In this document: piece after piece, positions 24,111 through 33,409 of the stretch
Numbering within the stretch: position 1 is the stretch's first letter
How the letters are laid out: every line of letters begins with the position of its first letter
From: Bacteroidia bacterium
Lineage (GTDB): Bacteria > Bacteroidota > Bacteroidia > J057
Assembly: GCA_022760475.1 (NCBI GenBank)
Contig: JALEFZ010000052.1
Location: 1 to 64,000 of the forward strand
DNA length: 64,000 nt
Direction of reading: 5' to 3'
The notes under the pieces: model-generated
The model's input: only the letters and a program-made list of their open reading frames with translations
Database searches by the model: none
What the model was told of the DNA's origin: nothing
Position numbers and translations under genes: made by a program

Positions 24111-24998
24111 TCAATAAGAATCAATTTGAATTTTTACTTTTGAGAAGTCGGACTCTTTTAAGTCGTCTTCATGAATGAAAAAGAATAGTCTCCCACCATC
24201 ACCAAACATACATTCAAGGGCAGGATCTGTATCCATTTGAAGAAGTAAACGCCATTTCAAGGCCTCATGGATATCTTGCAACCCATTACCCTTTACAATC
24301 CCATGCTCGTCAAACAACTCCAATTGAAGCATTTCATTTTGGATTCCCTTATAATGCCCTAAAAGATGGTGTTTGGGAGTTGTTTCAGGCTCATTCTCCC
24401 AATATTCTATTGTAAAATTTCCAAATGGATCGTTAAGTGATTCATGAGGTTCAAGATCAGTTTGGGACTCTCGATAAACTTTTTCGATAAATAGAGAATC
24501 CTTGGCAGGGATATGAAACTCTGTTCCAAATGCAATTTTCTGGGCCTCTAAAAGTTTTCGTTTGCCCTCTCGGGAACTGCTCTCTCCCACTCTTCTTCTT
24601 TTCCGCTTAAAGGCAGCAGGCAATTTCGGGACTTCAAACGGCAAGTCTTCATTAGCAAAAATTACAAGAGCCTGAAGGTCATTATCAAAATAGTCTTGTT
24701 CATAAAAGAAATACATGCGCCCTCTTTCTGGTAACAAATTTTCCTTATCCAAGGCCTTTATTTCAGAAATCGCTAGCTGCGCCAGAAAGGTAAATGGAAG
24801 ATTGGTCTCAGGATTGATGGGCCATTTTATTCCTTCTGGAAGTTCAGGAACTCCCCCAAGGCGAGAAAACATACTTCCATCAGGACGACCATCACAAACC
24901 AGCCTGATGGATTGCTTGATTTCTCTAAGATAAAACTCCTTATAGGGTTCAATGGCATAAGAGGATATCAAATCCTCAAGTTTTCTTCTATTTTTCAT
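24111..24998 (-). CDS. DUF1963 (YwqG-like) protein
   Basis: The start is placed at the Met of MKNRRKLEDLISSY (24998); the longer frame adds 65 residues without family resemblance. The 295-residue product shows the DUF1963 pattern SRLGGVPELPEGIKWPINPETN, then FLAQLAISEIKAL, RMYFFYEQD, and near the end LLLQMDTDPALECMFGDGGRLFFFIH. The family is cytoplasmic and functionally unknown. The gene is convergent with sbtA at a 6-base distance. Confidence 0.82.
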   Translation of the reverse strand: MKNRRKLEDLISSYAIEPYKEFYLREIKQSIRLVCDGRPDGSMFSRLGGVPELPEGIKWPINPETNLPFTFLAQLAISEIKALDKENLLPERGRMYFFYEQDYFDNDLQALVIFANEDLPFEVPKLPAAFKRKRRRVGESSSREGKRKLLEAQKIAFGTEFHIPAKDSLFIEKVYRESQTDLEPHESLNDPFGNFTIEYWENEPETTPKHHLLGHYKGIQNEMLQLELFDEHGIVKGNGLQDIHEALKWRLLLQMDTDPALECMFGDGGRLFFFIHEDDLKESDFSKVKIQIDSY

Positions 24999-25194
24999 TT
25001 TTATTGCTAGGACTCTGGTATCAGAAATTCGGTTTAATCTCCTAAAGGCGCTATAATTCACCCATTGGATTAGATGATGGCACAAACTCTTCCCCTTGAA
25101 TTCAAATTTAATTATTGATACATAAAAAAATGAAATACCCTTGTTAACAGATGCCGTCGTCAAAGTCGAAATGAAATCCAGTACCCGAATCAAA

Positions 25195-25620
25195 GAGGAT
25201 GTCCATAGAGGCCTGGAGAGGGTTCGGGGCAGCTGCGGGAAACAAGGCCAGATGACATCAAACCCGCGCTATCCATTGGCACCGATGCCATAGCTAAATG
25301 AGATCTCTTGCTCCCAAACAGTTTTAGGAATTTCATGGAAGTATGGGCAGGAATTGACAAAAACTTCCACAATGATATCCACACTTGGAAATATGGAGGC
25401 ATGGTCAAGGACCCTCAACCAAGGTTCCCGTTTTCTTCCTAGACCCCTGCAACATTGACCGAATCTAGGCGTAGTGGCAGATAGGGTTTCGTATTTTGAC
25501 AATTACCAGCTGAAGGAGGAAGTAGGTGATGGACTGGAAAATTATATGATTCCCATAAACGGACATAACGAAATGATGATGGTCAGTGATGGCCTTTATC
25601 ATCAAGAAAAATACAAATAA
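25195..25620 (+). pseudogene. Decayed tyrosinase/polyphenol oxidase fragment
   Basis: Three frames together rebuild the CuB half of a tyrosinase. FRNFMEVWAGIDKNFHNDIH plus TWKYGGM in one frame matches the HNxxHxWxGGM motif. After a frameshift, VPVFFLDPCNIDRI matches DPVFFLHHCNIDRL, with the HH pair changed to DP. It is followed by stop-A-stop-WQ where DRLWxxWQ is expected. A third frame gives the tail DNYQLKEEVGDGLENYM up to TAA 25618-25620. An in-frame TGA also lies at 25299. The CuA half is not visible, so the 5' part is gone. Confidence 0.75.
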
Positions 25621-25682
25621 GACTTATATGACGCCATCAGGCTACAAACTCTCGTATAATTTATTTCAAGCATAAACACCCC

Positions 25683-26411
25683 ATGAAAAAATTTATTCTC
25701 CTTTTTGTTTCATTTGGCTTTTTGAGCATTTCCATTGCCCAAAACAAGGATTTTTATCCAGAAATCCAGAAATCTCCCGATATCAGTGATAAGGGAGTCG
25801 CAGAATTTGAAAAGAATAAGAAGGAGTATGAAAGGCTCCTGCAAGAAGGGCCAGCCTATAAGGAGATGACTGAAGAACAGCGAAGCATCATTGACGATGA
25901 ACTCTATTATGATTTGGGGGCTTTTTCAACGGACATCCCAGGTTGTAGCTGGTATTGTGCCACCGGTCCCAAAGAGTTCAAAACAAGTAGCACACTTCCT
26001 GCGGGTAAGACTTCCAATTATAAAGCCGAAAACCTTCATGATTTCAAATTGAAAACAGCATGGGTCGAAGGAAAAGAGGACTATGGAATTGGGGAAGAAA
26101 TTGAAGTCTCTTTTGACTTTGGCAAGATGAGTCAACTTAGAATAACCAGCCTGATTATCTTCAACGGTTACTGTAAAAGTGAAAGCACCTGGAAAGCAAA
26201 TTCCAGGGTAAAAACTTTCGCAATTTCAGTGAATGGTACAGATATGGGAAAATTGCATCTCAAGGATACCTACCTCGGTCAACGCTTCGATATAGGCAAC
26301 TTTGCAGACAAGGTGAACATCAAATTGAAAATCCTCGAAGTATATCCCGGGAGCAAGTACAAGGATACAGCCATTTCAGAAATCAACTTTGACGGAACAG
26401 GAGATCATTAA
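25683..26411 (+). CDS. Secreted protein with NADase-type glycan-binding/discoidin-like domain
   Basis: 242 residues. The signal peptide is about 1-19 (ending SISIAQ), followed by a charged helical linker. A beta-sandwich from about 80 carries LKTAWVEGKEDYGIGEEIEV, LRITSLIIFNGYCKSESTW, NSRVKTFAISVNG and DTAISEINF. This is the pattern of NADase-type glycan-binding (F5/8C-like) domains found in secreted Bacteroidota proteins. It probably binds carbohydrate at the surface; no catalytic domain is attached. It ends 4 bases inside the convergent wzz-like gene. Confidence 0.75.
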   Translation: MKKFILLFVSFGFLSISIAQNKDFYPEIQKSPDISDKGVAEFEKNKKEYERLLQEGPAYKEMTEEQRSIIDDELYYDLGAFSTDIPGCSWYCATGPKEFKTSSTLPAGKTSNYKAENLHDFKLKTAWVEGKEDYGIGEEIEVSFDFGKMSQLRITSLIIFNGYCKSESTWKANSRVKTFAISVNGTDMGKLHLKDTYLGQRFDIGNFADKVNIKLKILEVYPGSKYKDTAISEINFDGTGDH

Positions 26412-27466
26412 GCCAAGTCATCTTCCTGTTCAAGCTCTTCCGATTTTTCATCCTCCTCGTCAAGTTTAAGTGCTTGCCGAACTATGGTTGTAATGTCCTC
26501 CCAAAGCAATTGCCTGGTAACAAGAAAAACCCCGATGAATACTCCTGCCAGTAAACCGATGGTTGCGTAAAGGTATTTCTTTGAGGAGATGCTTCTGTAA
26601 GGAGGCATGGGGGGGTCAAGCACCTGAATTACTGGAATGTTTTCCTGAAGTTGGGCGAGGGCTTGCTCCCTGCTGATGACCAATGAGGAGTAAATTTGGC
26701 TAAGGATAGCTTGTTGGTTTTCCAGATCTACAGGGAAAATTTCATCCCTCGCATAGATTTTGTATCGGCTTTTATCTACATAATTGGCTATCCTCCTATT
26801 GATCTTATCCAATTCATTCTTGACTGAATCAGCTCGGAAGGAAAAAAAACGTACATTACGGCCAGCCTTTTCTGTTTTTCTTTTGCTGTAATAGATGCCT
26901 AGCTGTTCGATATAGCTCTCACTAATGATGCCGGATAGCCTACTTTCATAGGCACTGATTCCAAGCTGGATAAATCCTTCTTCGGTATTTTTGATAGCCA
27001 GACTGGAGCGAATATATGATGCAGCTTGAATCACTTTTACCCTATGGCTTTTTTCTGTAGGTGCACCATTAACAGAGTATTGAAAAAAACTAACCAGTGA
27101 GGAATAATTGGGCAGGCTTTCAATGATCAAGTCTGCGAGTAGTCTTCTTTCCCCATCAATTTCTACGGTATCTGAAACTACCTGCTCGCTGAGGTTTCTA
27201 CTTTTAAGAATCCCCATCATAAACTGGTTAGAGCCCCCACCCGCCTGGGAGCCAAACAATAGATTGATGGGACTCATCCCTTCACCTTCCTGCTTACCTG
27301 TTTCAGGGTGGAAAGTGGTATAGGCTTGATAAAAGGTAGGCTTCAGCATGCTATTTGCCAATAGCAGGATTGCCAAGACCATTCCGCAGATTAAAATCAC
27401 AATCCAGCCCCGCTTTATGTGTTCCAGGTAAACACCCAGTCTTTGTAAGATACTTTTTATATCCAC
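26408..27466 (-). CDS. Wzz/chain-length-determinant-like protein (PCP)
   Basis: 352 residues starting at GTG 27466. TM1 is at about 20-38 (WIVILICGMVLAILLLANS), a long coiled periplasmic region follows, and TM2 is near residue 300 after the Pro-rich LDPPMPPYRSISSKKYLY typical of PCP proteins. The short cytoplasmic tail is acidic (DEEDEKSEELEQEDDLA). There is no fused BY-kinase. It lies 14 bases downstream of the SLBB export gene, so together they would form the periplasmic part of a Wza/Wzc-type exporter. No polymerase or glycosyltransferase is adjacent. Confidence 0.85.
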   Translation of the reverse strand: MDIKSILQRLGVYLEHIKRGWIVILICGMVLAILLLANSMLKPTFYQAYTTFHPETGKQEGEGMSPINLLFGSQAGGGSNQFMMGILKSRNLSEQVVSDTVEIDGERRLLADLIIESLPNYSSLVSFFQYSVNGAPTEKSHRVKVIQAASYIRSSLAIKNTEEGFIQLGISAYESRLSGIISESYIEQLGIYYSKRKTEKAGRNVRFFSFRADSVKNELDKINRRIANYVDKSRYKIYARDEIFPVDLENQQAILSQIYSSLVISREQALAQLQENIPVIQVLDPPMPPYRSISSKKYLYATIGLLAGVFIGVFLVTRQLLWEDITTIVRQALKLDEEDEKSEELEQEDDLA

Positions 27467-27480
27467 AGTAAGTCTTTTGG

Positions 27481-30400
27481 TTAATTGGTATTGTCAAGTG
27501 TTCGGTCGATCAGCAAATAGAAAGTCAAGATCGAGGTTAAACTCGCAATGGTATCTGAAAGATTAATCTTTGGTAGGCCATTGCTTTCCCTGTCAGGCTT
27601 GGCCGCCACCTGGATTTCTGCTCCTTGCTGGATTTTTGGATACTTCCTGAACATCAAAAACTTACGGGTCCCTTTTACTCGTCCATCTACATAGGTTACA
27701 GTAACCTCATTTTTCTTGGTACGCTTCGCAAATCCACCTGCTAACCTGGTATAGTACTTCAGGTTATCCTTGGAAGGCTCATAAAGAACCTTGATACCTG
27801 GACGCAGTACATTGCCTTCAATACTTACAATATCCACCCTTGCAGGTACTACTAATGTGTCTCCATCCAGAAGTGGGATATTGAACTTGGAGCCGGGGCG
27901 TTTCAGCGCGCGGTCAAGTTTGATAGCAATGTTACCGATATCGGGACGCCTGATGAATGCCCCTTCCAGATAGGCAAGTTCTGTAATGCCTCCCGAACGA
28001 GAAATCAGGGAGCTCAATTGCTCATCCTTTTTCGCTTTGTTGTACTCACCCTCTACCAGCACCTCCCCTTCAAGGAAGACGCTTTCTTGAAGACGGAAAT
28101 TAGGATTCTTACGAACGATGACCTGATCAAAGGCATTGACTTTGATGCTATCCAGGATGGGATCCAATTGCCAGTTTTGTGTACTGGTGATGGTATTGAT
28201 GGTGATGGGTACAGGAAGGATTTCCCCTGTCTCGGTTACAGACTCAAATACACGAGAAAGTTCGATGTTGTCGAAATCAGCCTCCATCTTAAGGCCTTCC
28301 GCCATAAAAATCAGATCCTTGAGGGTCATTTGTGGCAATACAGGGTAATTCCCCGGCTTATTCACAAGTCCTTTGATATCAACAAATCCTTGCTGGAAAA
28401 AGTCCTTTTCAGACCTGACGACCAACTTATGGTACTTTCCTATCAGGATGGAATCAGCAATCTTACTTTCCTGCCAAGTGGTATCCAACTTGATCCTGAC
28501 AATCTCTTTTTTGTCAGTCAGGGTGTTGAAATTTCCCCTTTCTTCATAATCTATATCCAAATGCAATTCAATCAGGTTTTTGGCAGCATCTTCCGCCAAA
28601 CCTCCTGCGCGGTAAATAGCATCTTTGAGGGTCATTCCTCTCTTTATCTGGTACCTGCCTGGATTGGCTACCGAACCTTCTATCTCCAGATACTTGAAGA
28701 AGATGAAATCATATTTGGAATAGACCTTAATCTGGTCGAATTGATAGACTTTAAGGGTATCAATCATGGGGTCGTCTTCCCAGTTCTTGGGAATAGAAAT
28801 CCTTTTGATCAATTCTACATCATCATCAACGGTCTCCAACTCTCCTTCACTTCCATCAGGACTACCATCTTTACCGGAAACAACTGCCGCGGGCTTGGTA
28901 TCTGTTTTGCCTCCATCATCCTTGGCCCCCTCACTGCCATCTGCAGTAGCTTTTTTGACCTCCTTATCGGACTTTTCTACCTCCCTCAAGTCCAGGTCTT
29001 CTGCGCGGGTGATGGTCGTCAATTCGATGTTATTGAAATCAGCATCATCCTTCAGGCCTCCTACCAGGTAGAGTACATCCTTCAGGGTGAGGGTAGGCGT
29101 ACTCTCAATAACCTGCGGATTTCTTACATGACCTGTGACCTCTAGCACCCTGTCATCGAGAAAGTCCTTTTGAGAAAAAATGATGATGCCATCAAAAAAC
29201 TGAAGATCAATGTTGTTGATGTTATCGTAATTGATTGTGTCCGCCTCCGTGGGGAAGATCTCTCCGAGATTGATCGGGATGTAGAGTAATTCGCTGGATT
29301 TGGGAATGATTCGGACCACGTATGCGCGTTCCCTGTAGGACTCGATGCTGAGCCCTCCTGCTTTCATGATCACATCGGAGATTTTATCTCCTTCATTTAA
29401 TTGATAGGTACCAGGATACTCAATATCTCCAAAGATCTGAATAATGTTGAATGCCCCTTTGTTTACTTCCCTTAAGATCAGTCTATCCCCATCCAGCAGG
29501 TTAAAATCTTTATTTGAGTTTTGAACGATTTCAGAAAGGTTGAAGTCGATGACTACCTCGCGCTCATTTTCCAATCTGGCAACCTGCGCTTCAGTTAGTT
29601 TGGCATCATAACTCAATCCTCCTGCAAAATTGATCAGGGTTTTCATATTTTCACCCTCTCTCAATTCATATTTCATGGGACGACGAACTGGTCCCGTAAC
29701 GGAAGCGATTTTGCCTTGAACAGGTACAAAGATAAAGTCATTGTCCTGGAGGTATATGGGTTCATTGATCCCGAAAAGAAGGTATTCATACAGGTCAAGT
29801 ACCTGGACAATTTTTCCTTCACGTTTGATCATGATATTCCTTACAGATCCAATGTCTGTGATTCCACCAGCAATAAATAATGCATTAAATGCCGGCGTAG
29901 CTGCATCCAGTTTATAGGCACCAGGCCTGGCTACCTCACCTACGAAGTTGACATTTATGGGTCTGGGATCAGCGGTAAGGCGCACCTCAATGGATGAGGA
30001 GGCTGAAAATATATTTCTGTATCGTCGGGCAATTCGCTTTTTGGCTTCACCAAAGCTAAGGCCAGCTACGTAAATTTTTCCGATAAATGGCCTAAGTACA
30101 GCCCCATCTTCTTCAACCGTGAGGCTCTCATATCGCTCTTCACGTCCTTGGATGGTGATGTTGAATATATCGCCCGGACCAATCACATAATTATCTGAAA
30201 CACTGGCTGTTGGTGTGAAATCGTATTTGGGGTTACCACCTACAAACAATTGATGGCCATACACAAAACTTTCCAGGGAATCTTCCACCAGGACCTCATT
30301 GATTTCCTTGGGTTTGTCCTGGTACTCCTTGTCTTCCTCATCCAAGACATCCTCTTTCCCTTCAAGGTCAATGTTGTCCTTATTGGGAAATTCCGGATTG

Positions 30401-30633
30401 GGGAATCCTGAATCTGCCGTAGTAGATGGCTTTACCCCACCCTGAGTAGGGATGGAAGGGGGTTTTATCCCAGCATCCTGAAGTTGTTTCAAACGATCCG
30501 AATACTCAGGTAGTTTATCACCTACATTTTTTGGCAAATTCTTTGGGATGGTAGTTGTTTGTCCTTTTGTAAGAACAGGCAGCAAACAACACAAAATAAG
30601 AATTACAATTTGTCCGGGATATATTCTCCTCAT
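27481..30633 (-). CDS. Polysaccharide export outer-membrane protein with eight SLBB repeats (Wza-like)
   Basis: The start is set at the Met before RRIYPGQIVILILCCLLPVL (signal peptide), giving 1050 residues. After an acidic linker comes the Poly_export domain (YVIGPGDIFNITIQGREE..., about 155-250). Eight SLBB-type repeats follow, each with a G.v..PG.y / L.dli..aGGl pattern (for example VNFVGEVARPGAYKL, VTGHVRNPQV and IEGSVANPGRYQI). A highly acidic, low-complexity insert lies between the fourth and fifth repeats. Typical Wza has two or three SLBB domains and about 380 residues, so this is a greatly extended periplasmic tube. It is paired with the Wzz-like gene. Confidence 0.88.
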   Translation of the reverse strand: MRRIYPGQIVILILCCLLPVLTKGQTTTIPKNLPKNVGDKLPEYSDRLKQLQDAGIKPPSIPTQGGVKPSTTADSGFPNPEFPNKDNIDLEGKEDVLDEEDKEYQDKPKEINEVLVEDSLESFVYGHQLFVGGNPKYDFTPTASVSDNYVIGPGDIFNITIQGREERYESLTVEEDGAVLRPFIGKIYVAGLSFGEAKKRIARRYRNIFSASSSIEVRLTADPRPINVNFVGEVARPGAYKLDAATPAFNALFIAGGITDIGSVRNIMIKREGKIVQVLDLYEYLLFGINEPIYLQDNDFIFVPVQGKIASVTGPVRRPMKYELREGENMKTLINFAGGLSYDAKLTEAQVARLENEREVVIDFNLSEIVQNSNKDFNLLDGDRLILREVNKGAFNIIQIFGDIEYPGTYQLNEGDKISDVIMKAGGLSIESYRERAYVVRIIPKSSELLYIPINLGEIFPTEADTINYDNINNIDLQFFDGIIIFSQKDFLDDRVLEVTGHVRNPQVIESTPTLTLKDVLYLVGGLKDDADFNNIELTTITRAEDLDLREVEKSDKEVKKATADGSEGAKDDGGKTDTKPAAVVSGKDGSPDGSEGELETVDDDVELIKRISIPKNWEDDPMIDTLKVYQFDQIKVYSKYDFIFFKYLEIEGSVANPGRYQIKRGMTLKDAIYRAGGLAEDAAKNLIELHLDIDYEERGNFNTLTDKKEIVRIKLDTTWQESKIADSILIGKYHKLVVRSEKDFFQQGFVDIKGLVNKPGNYPVLPQMTLKDLIFMAEGLKMEADFDNIELSRVFESVTETGEILPVPITINTITSTQNWQLDPILDSIKVNAFDQVIVRKNPNFRLQESVFLEGEVLVEGEYNKAKKDEQLSSLISRSGGITELAYLEGAFIRRPDIGNIAIKLDRALKRPGSKFNIPLLDGDTLVVPARVDIVSIEGNVLRPGIKVLYEPSKDNLKYYTRLAGGFAKRTKKNEVTVTYVDGRVKGTRKFLMFRKYPKIQQGAEIQVAAKPDRESNGLPKINLSDTIASLTSILTFYLLIDRTLDNTN

Positions 30634-30804
30634 AATCAATTTGTCCAAAACTCTGCCAAAGGTAGCAAATGATTGGCTTTTCCGTAGAACCTTTCTAAGC
30701 CATATAATGGTAAATCTTACGTACCTTTTTACTAAGGGCAAATTAACGACGTCAAAGATAGTCTAACAATCATTAATTTTCAGTTTTGCCTTATTTTTTT
30801 TACA

Positions 30805-31203
30805 TCAGGAAATACTCTGGCACAATTCCACCAACACCCCATTGCTATCTTTTGGATGTAAAAAGCAAACCATTTTGTTGTCAGCACCCATTTTAGGCTT
30901 GTCGTTGAGCAACCGAAAGCCTTCTCCTGCAAGCCTTTTCATCTCAGCCTCAATATCCTCCACCTCAAAAGCGATGTGGTGCATGCCTTCACCTCTTTTT
31001 GCAATAAATTTAGCAATAGGCGAATCTTCCTTACTAGCCTCCAATAATTCTACTTTGCTCTCTCCAAGCTGAAAGAAACTTGTAATGACCCCTTCACTTT
31101 CAACTGCTTCACGCTTGTAGGGTGCAACCTGAAAAATGCTGGAAAAAAGTGCGTCAGCTTTTTCAATGTCCTTGACTGCAATGCCAATGTGTTCTACTTT
31201 CAT
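30805..31203 (-). CDS. mce: Methylmalonyl-CoA epimerase
   Basis: A 132-residue VOC/glyoxalase-fold enzyme. MKVEHIGIAVKDIEKA (metal His5), ITSFFQLGESKVELLEA, GEGMHHIAFEVEDIEAEM and SNGVLVELCQ match methylmalonyl-CoA epimerase closely. It interconverts (R)- and (S)-methylmalonyl-CoA in propionate and odd-chain or branched amino acid breakdown. The mutase is not in this window. It is divergent from psd with 24 bases between starts. Confidence 0.92.
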   Translation of the reverse strand: MKVEHIGIAVKDIEKADALFSSIFQVAPYKREAVESEGVITSFFQLGESKVELLEASKEDSPIAKFIAKRGEGMHHIAFEVEDIEAEMKRLAGEGFRLLNDKPKMGADNKMVCFLHPKDSNGVLVELCQSIS

Positions 31204-31227
31204 AGTGAATTTATTATCCTTAAAAAC

Positions 31228-31878
31228 ATGGGCTTAAAAATACATAAAGAAGGGAAATTCATCATCCCAATTTCATTTCTGATTTTGGCTCTTTTATGGG
31301 TAGGTTTTTACGCTATACATCCATACGTGGGCTACCTCATGGCAATTCCGGGGCTTGTTCTGGCCTTTTTGATAGTATATTTTTTCAGAAACCCTGACAT
31401 AAAAAGCCCTACTGGCAAAGGAATCATTCTTTCTCCTTGTGATGGAAAGGTGGTGGTCATGGAGGAGGTCGAGGGACCGGAAGGAATTGATGAGAAGGTT
31501 CAACAAATCAGTATTTTCATGTCTCCTTTGGATGTCCATGTAAACAGAAATCCCATTTCAGGTACCATTAAGAAAATCCATTATAAAGAAGGTAGTTACC
31601 TTCCTGCTTACAATCCCAAATCTTCAGAATTGAATGAGCAGAACCTCATTATTACCGAAAACGAAGAGATGAAGGTAGGTTACAAGCAGATTGCCGGGAT
31701 CATGGCCAGGAGAATCTGTTCTTATGTTAAAGAAGGTGAAAGCCTCAAGCAGGGTGAGGCATATGGCTTTATTCGCTTTGGGTCTAGAATGGATATCTAC
31801 ATTCCACTGGAAGCAACACTAGAGGTAGAGCTTGGACAAAAAGTCAAAGCAGGTCAAGTCATACTTGCAAGGCTTTAA
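31228..31878 (+). CDS. psd: Phosphatidylserine decarboxylase (short, archaeal-type)
   Basis: The start is set at ATG 31228, giving 216 residues, the usual size of the short Psd class. There are two TM segments at about 13-50. LSPCDGKVVVME, QISIFMSPLDVHVNRNPISG and GSYLPAYNPKSSELNEQN follow. The C-terminal self-cleavage motif is RFGSRMDIYIP, whose Ser becomes the pyruvoyl group. It makes phosphatidylethanolamine at the inner membrane. The end lies 1 base from the convergent GH3 gene. Confidence 0.93.
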   Translation: MGLKIHKEGKFIIPISFLILALLWVGFYAIHPYVGYLMAIPGLVLAFLIVYFFRNPDIKSPTGKGIILSPCDGKVVVMEEVEGPEGIDEKVQQISIFMSPLDVHVNRNPISGTIKKIHYKEGSYLPAYNPKSSELNEQNLIITENEEMKVGYKQIAGIMARRICSYVKEGESLKQGEAYGFIRFGSRMDIYIPLEATLEVELGQKVKAGQVILARL

Positions 31879-31879
31879 T

Positions 31880-33409
31880 TTACAATTCTTTTTGTCCTAT
31901 CATTTCCAGTATATCTTCGACATATTTCCTATGGTTGGCAAGCCTTGGCACTTTGTTTTGTCCACCCAATTTGCCACGTTTTTTCATCCAATCATGGAAA
32001 GAGCCCCTTGGTAAAACATGAATGGTTGGAAATCCAATGGCAATATCTGCCTGTCTTTTTGCCTCATAATCTGAGTTGAGCCTTTTCATCTCCTCATCCA
32101 TGATTTCACCAAATCTTCGGATATTTTCAGGCTCTTTTTCAAACTCGATCAACCATTCATGCCCGCCATTCTTCCCATCCTTAAAATAGATCGGACCAGC
32201 AGTAAAGTTAGAGACAATGGCTCCAGTCTCATTACAAGCCTTGGTTATACCACGCTCGGCATTGTCCACCATCAATTCTTCTCCGTAGGCATTTATGAAA
32301 TGCTTGGTACGCCCTGTAATCTTAATGAGGAAGGGATATTTTGAGGTAAATGTAACTGTATCGCCAATAGAATATCTCCAAAGGCCTGCATTGGTACTGA
32401 TGACCATCGCATAGTTTTTCCCAATCTCAACTTCGTCCAGGGTATGGGTCTGGGGGAATTCATCATCCAGGTTTTCTGTGGGAATGAACTCATAAAAAAT
32501 ACCGTAGTCCAGTAACAAAAGTAGGTCTTTGCGATTCAGGTCATGCTGAAAGGCAAAATATCCCTCAGAAGCGTTGTAACAATCGAGGAAGTTCATCTCA
32601 CCAGGAATGAGCTTTTTAAACTGCTCTCTATATGGCTCAAAGCTGACTCCGCCATGAAGATAAAGCTCAATATTTGGCCAAATATCCCTGATGGTCGTTC
32701 CCTCTCCCCCCACTTTCTTGATCATATGTTGCAACAATACCATGGTCCAGGTCGGAACTCCTGCCATAGAGGTAATGTCCTCTTCCATGGCTTCATTGAC
32801 CATGGCTTCTATTTTTTCTTCCCAATTGGTCATGAAAGCAACCTCCTTGCGTGGAGTCCTCACCAATTCGTAAAAACGGGGAAGATTCTCGGTAATTACT
32901 GCGCTTACATCACCGTATTTGATGTGTTTTTTATCTGGATGGGGAAACAAAGATCCACCTATGGACAATCCCTTCCCTGTAAACAACTTACTATCAGGCT
33001 TTTGAGCCAGGTACATGGCAAGCATATCCTGCCCTGCCCTGAAGTGGCAATCCTCAAGAGCTTCCTCTGTTACAGGAATATATTTACTCTTGTCATTGGT
33101 TGTACCTGATGACTTGGAAAACCACTCTCTTTTTCCCGGCCAAAGGATACTTTTTTCGCCGTTGAATTCTCTTTCGATCCAGGGGCAAAGCTCCTCATAA
33201 GTGCTGATGGGTACACGTTCTCTAAACTGGTTGACACTCATCAGGGGATCATAAGCATGAGTTTTTCCCCATTCAGTATAACTTCCCTGGGTAACCAGGT
33301 TATGAAACACCTCTTGCTGCACTTCAATTGGGTTTTCCATGAAGTGAGAGACATGTTCGGTTCGCCGTTTTAAAATCCAACTGGCGATTCTGTGTACCAT
33401 CCGTAGCAT
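31880..33409 (-). CDS. GH3 auxin-responsive-promoter family protein
   Basis: A 509-residue protein of the GH3/ANL-related adenylating family. SKSSGTTNDKSKYIPVTEEA (about 104-123) is the phosphate-binding motif. YNASEGYFAFQHD (about 300-312), GLWRYSIGDTVTFTSKYPF (about 353-371) and FINAYGEELMVDNAE (about 382-396) are the other nucleotide-binding motifs. Plant GH3 enzymes join amino acids to acyl acids through acyl-AMP; the Bacteroidota role is not established. Its start overlaps the lptB stop by one base (TGATG), so translation is coupled to an envelope gene. Confidence 0.85.
   Translation of the reverse strand: MLRMVHRIASWILKRRTEHVSHFMENPIEVQQEVFHNLVTQGSYTEWGKTHAYDPLMSVNQFRERVPISTYEELCPWIEREFNGEKSILWPGKREWFSKSSGTTNDKSKYIPVTEEALEDCHFRAGQDMLAMYLAQKPDSKLFTGKGLSIGGSLFPHPDKKHIKYGDVSAVITENLPRFYELVRTPRKEVAFMTNWEEKIEAMVNEAMEEDITSMAGVPTWTMVLLQHMIKKVGGEGTTIRDIWPNIELYLHGGVSFEPYREQFKKLIPGEMNFLDCYNASEGYFAFQHDLNRKDLLLLLDYGIFYEFIPTENLDDEFPQTHTLDEVEIGKNYAMVISTNAGLWRYSIGDTVTFTSKYPFLIKITGRTKHFINAYGEELMVDNAERGITKACNETGAIVSNFTAGPIYFKDGKNGGHEWLIEFEKEPENIRRFGEIMDEEMKRLNSDYEAKRQADIAIGFPTIHVLPRGSFHDWMKKRGKLGGQNKVPRLANHRKYVEDILEMIGQKEL

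Noticed and set aside
25190-25502. Two minus-strand ORFs upstream of the DUF1963 gene
   Set aside because: The plus strand here holds the decayed tyrosinase. The minus frames are chance openings without family resemblance.
28018-29145. 375-codon plus-strand ORF
   Set aside because: It lies wholly antisense inside the SLBB export gene, whose signal peptide, Poly_export domain and repeats are certain. The translated product looks like no known protein and has no start region.
32543-33109. 188-codon plus-strand ORF
   Set aside because: Antisense to the GH3-family gene; no domain or plausible start.
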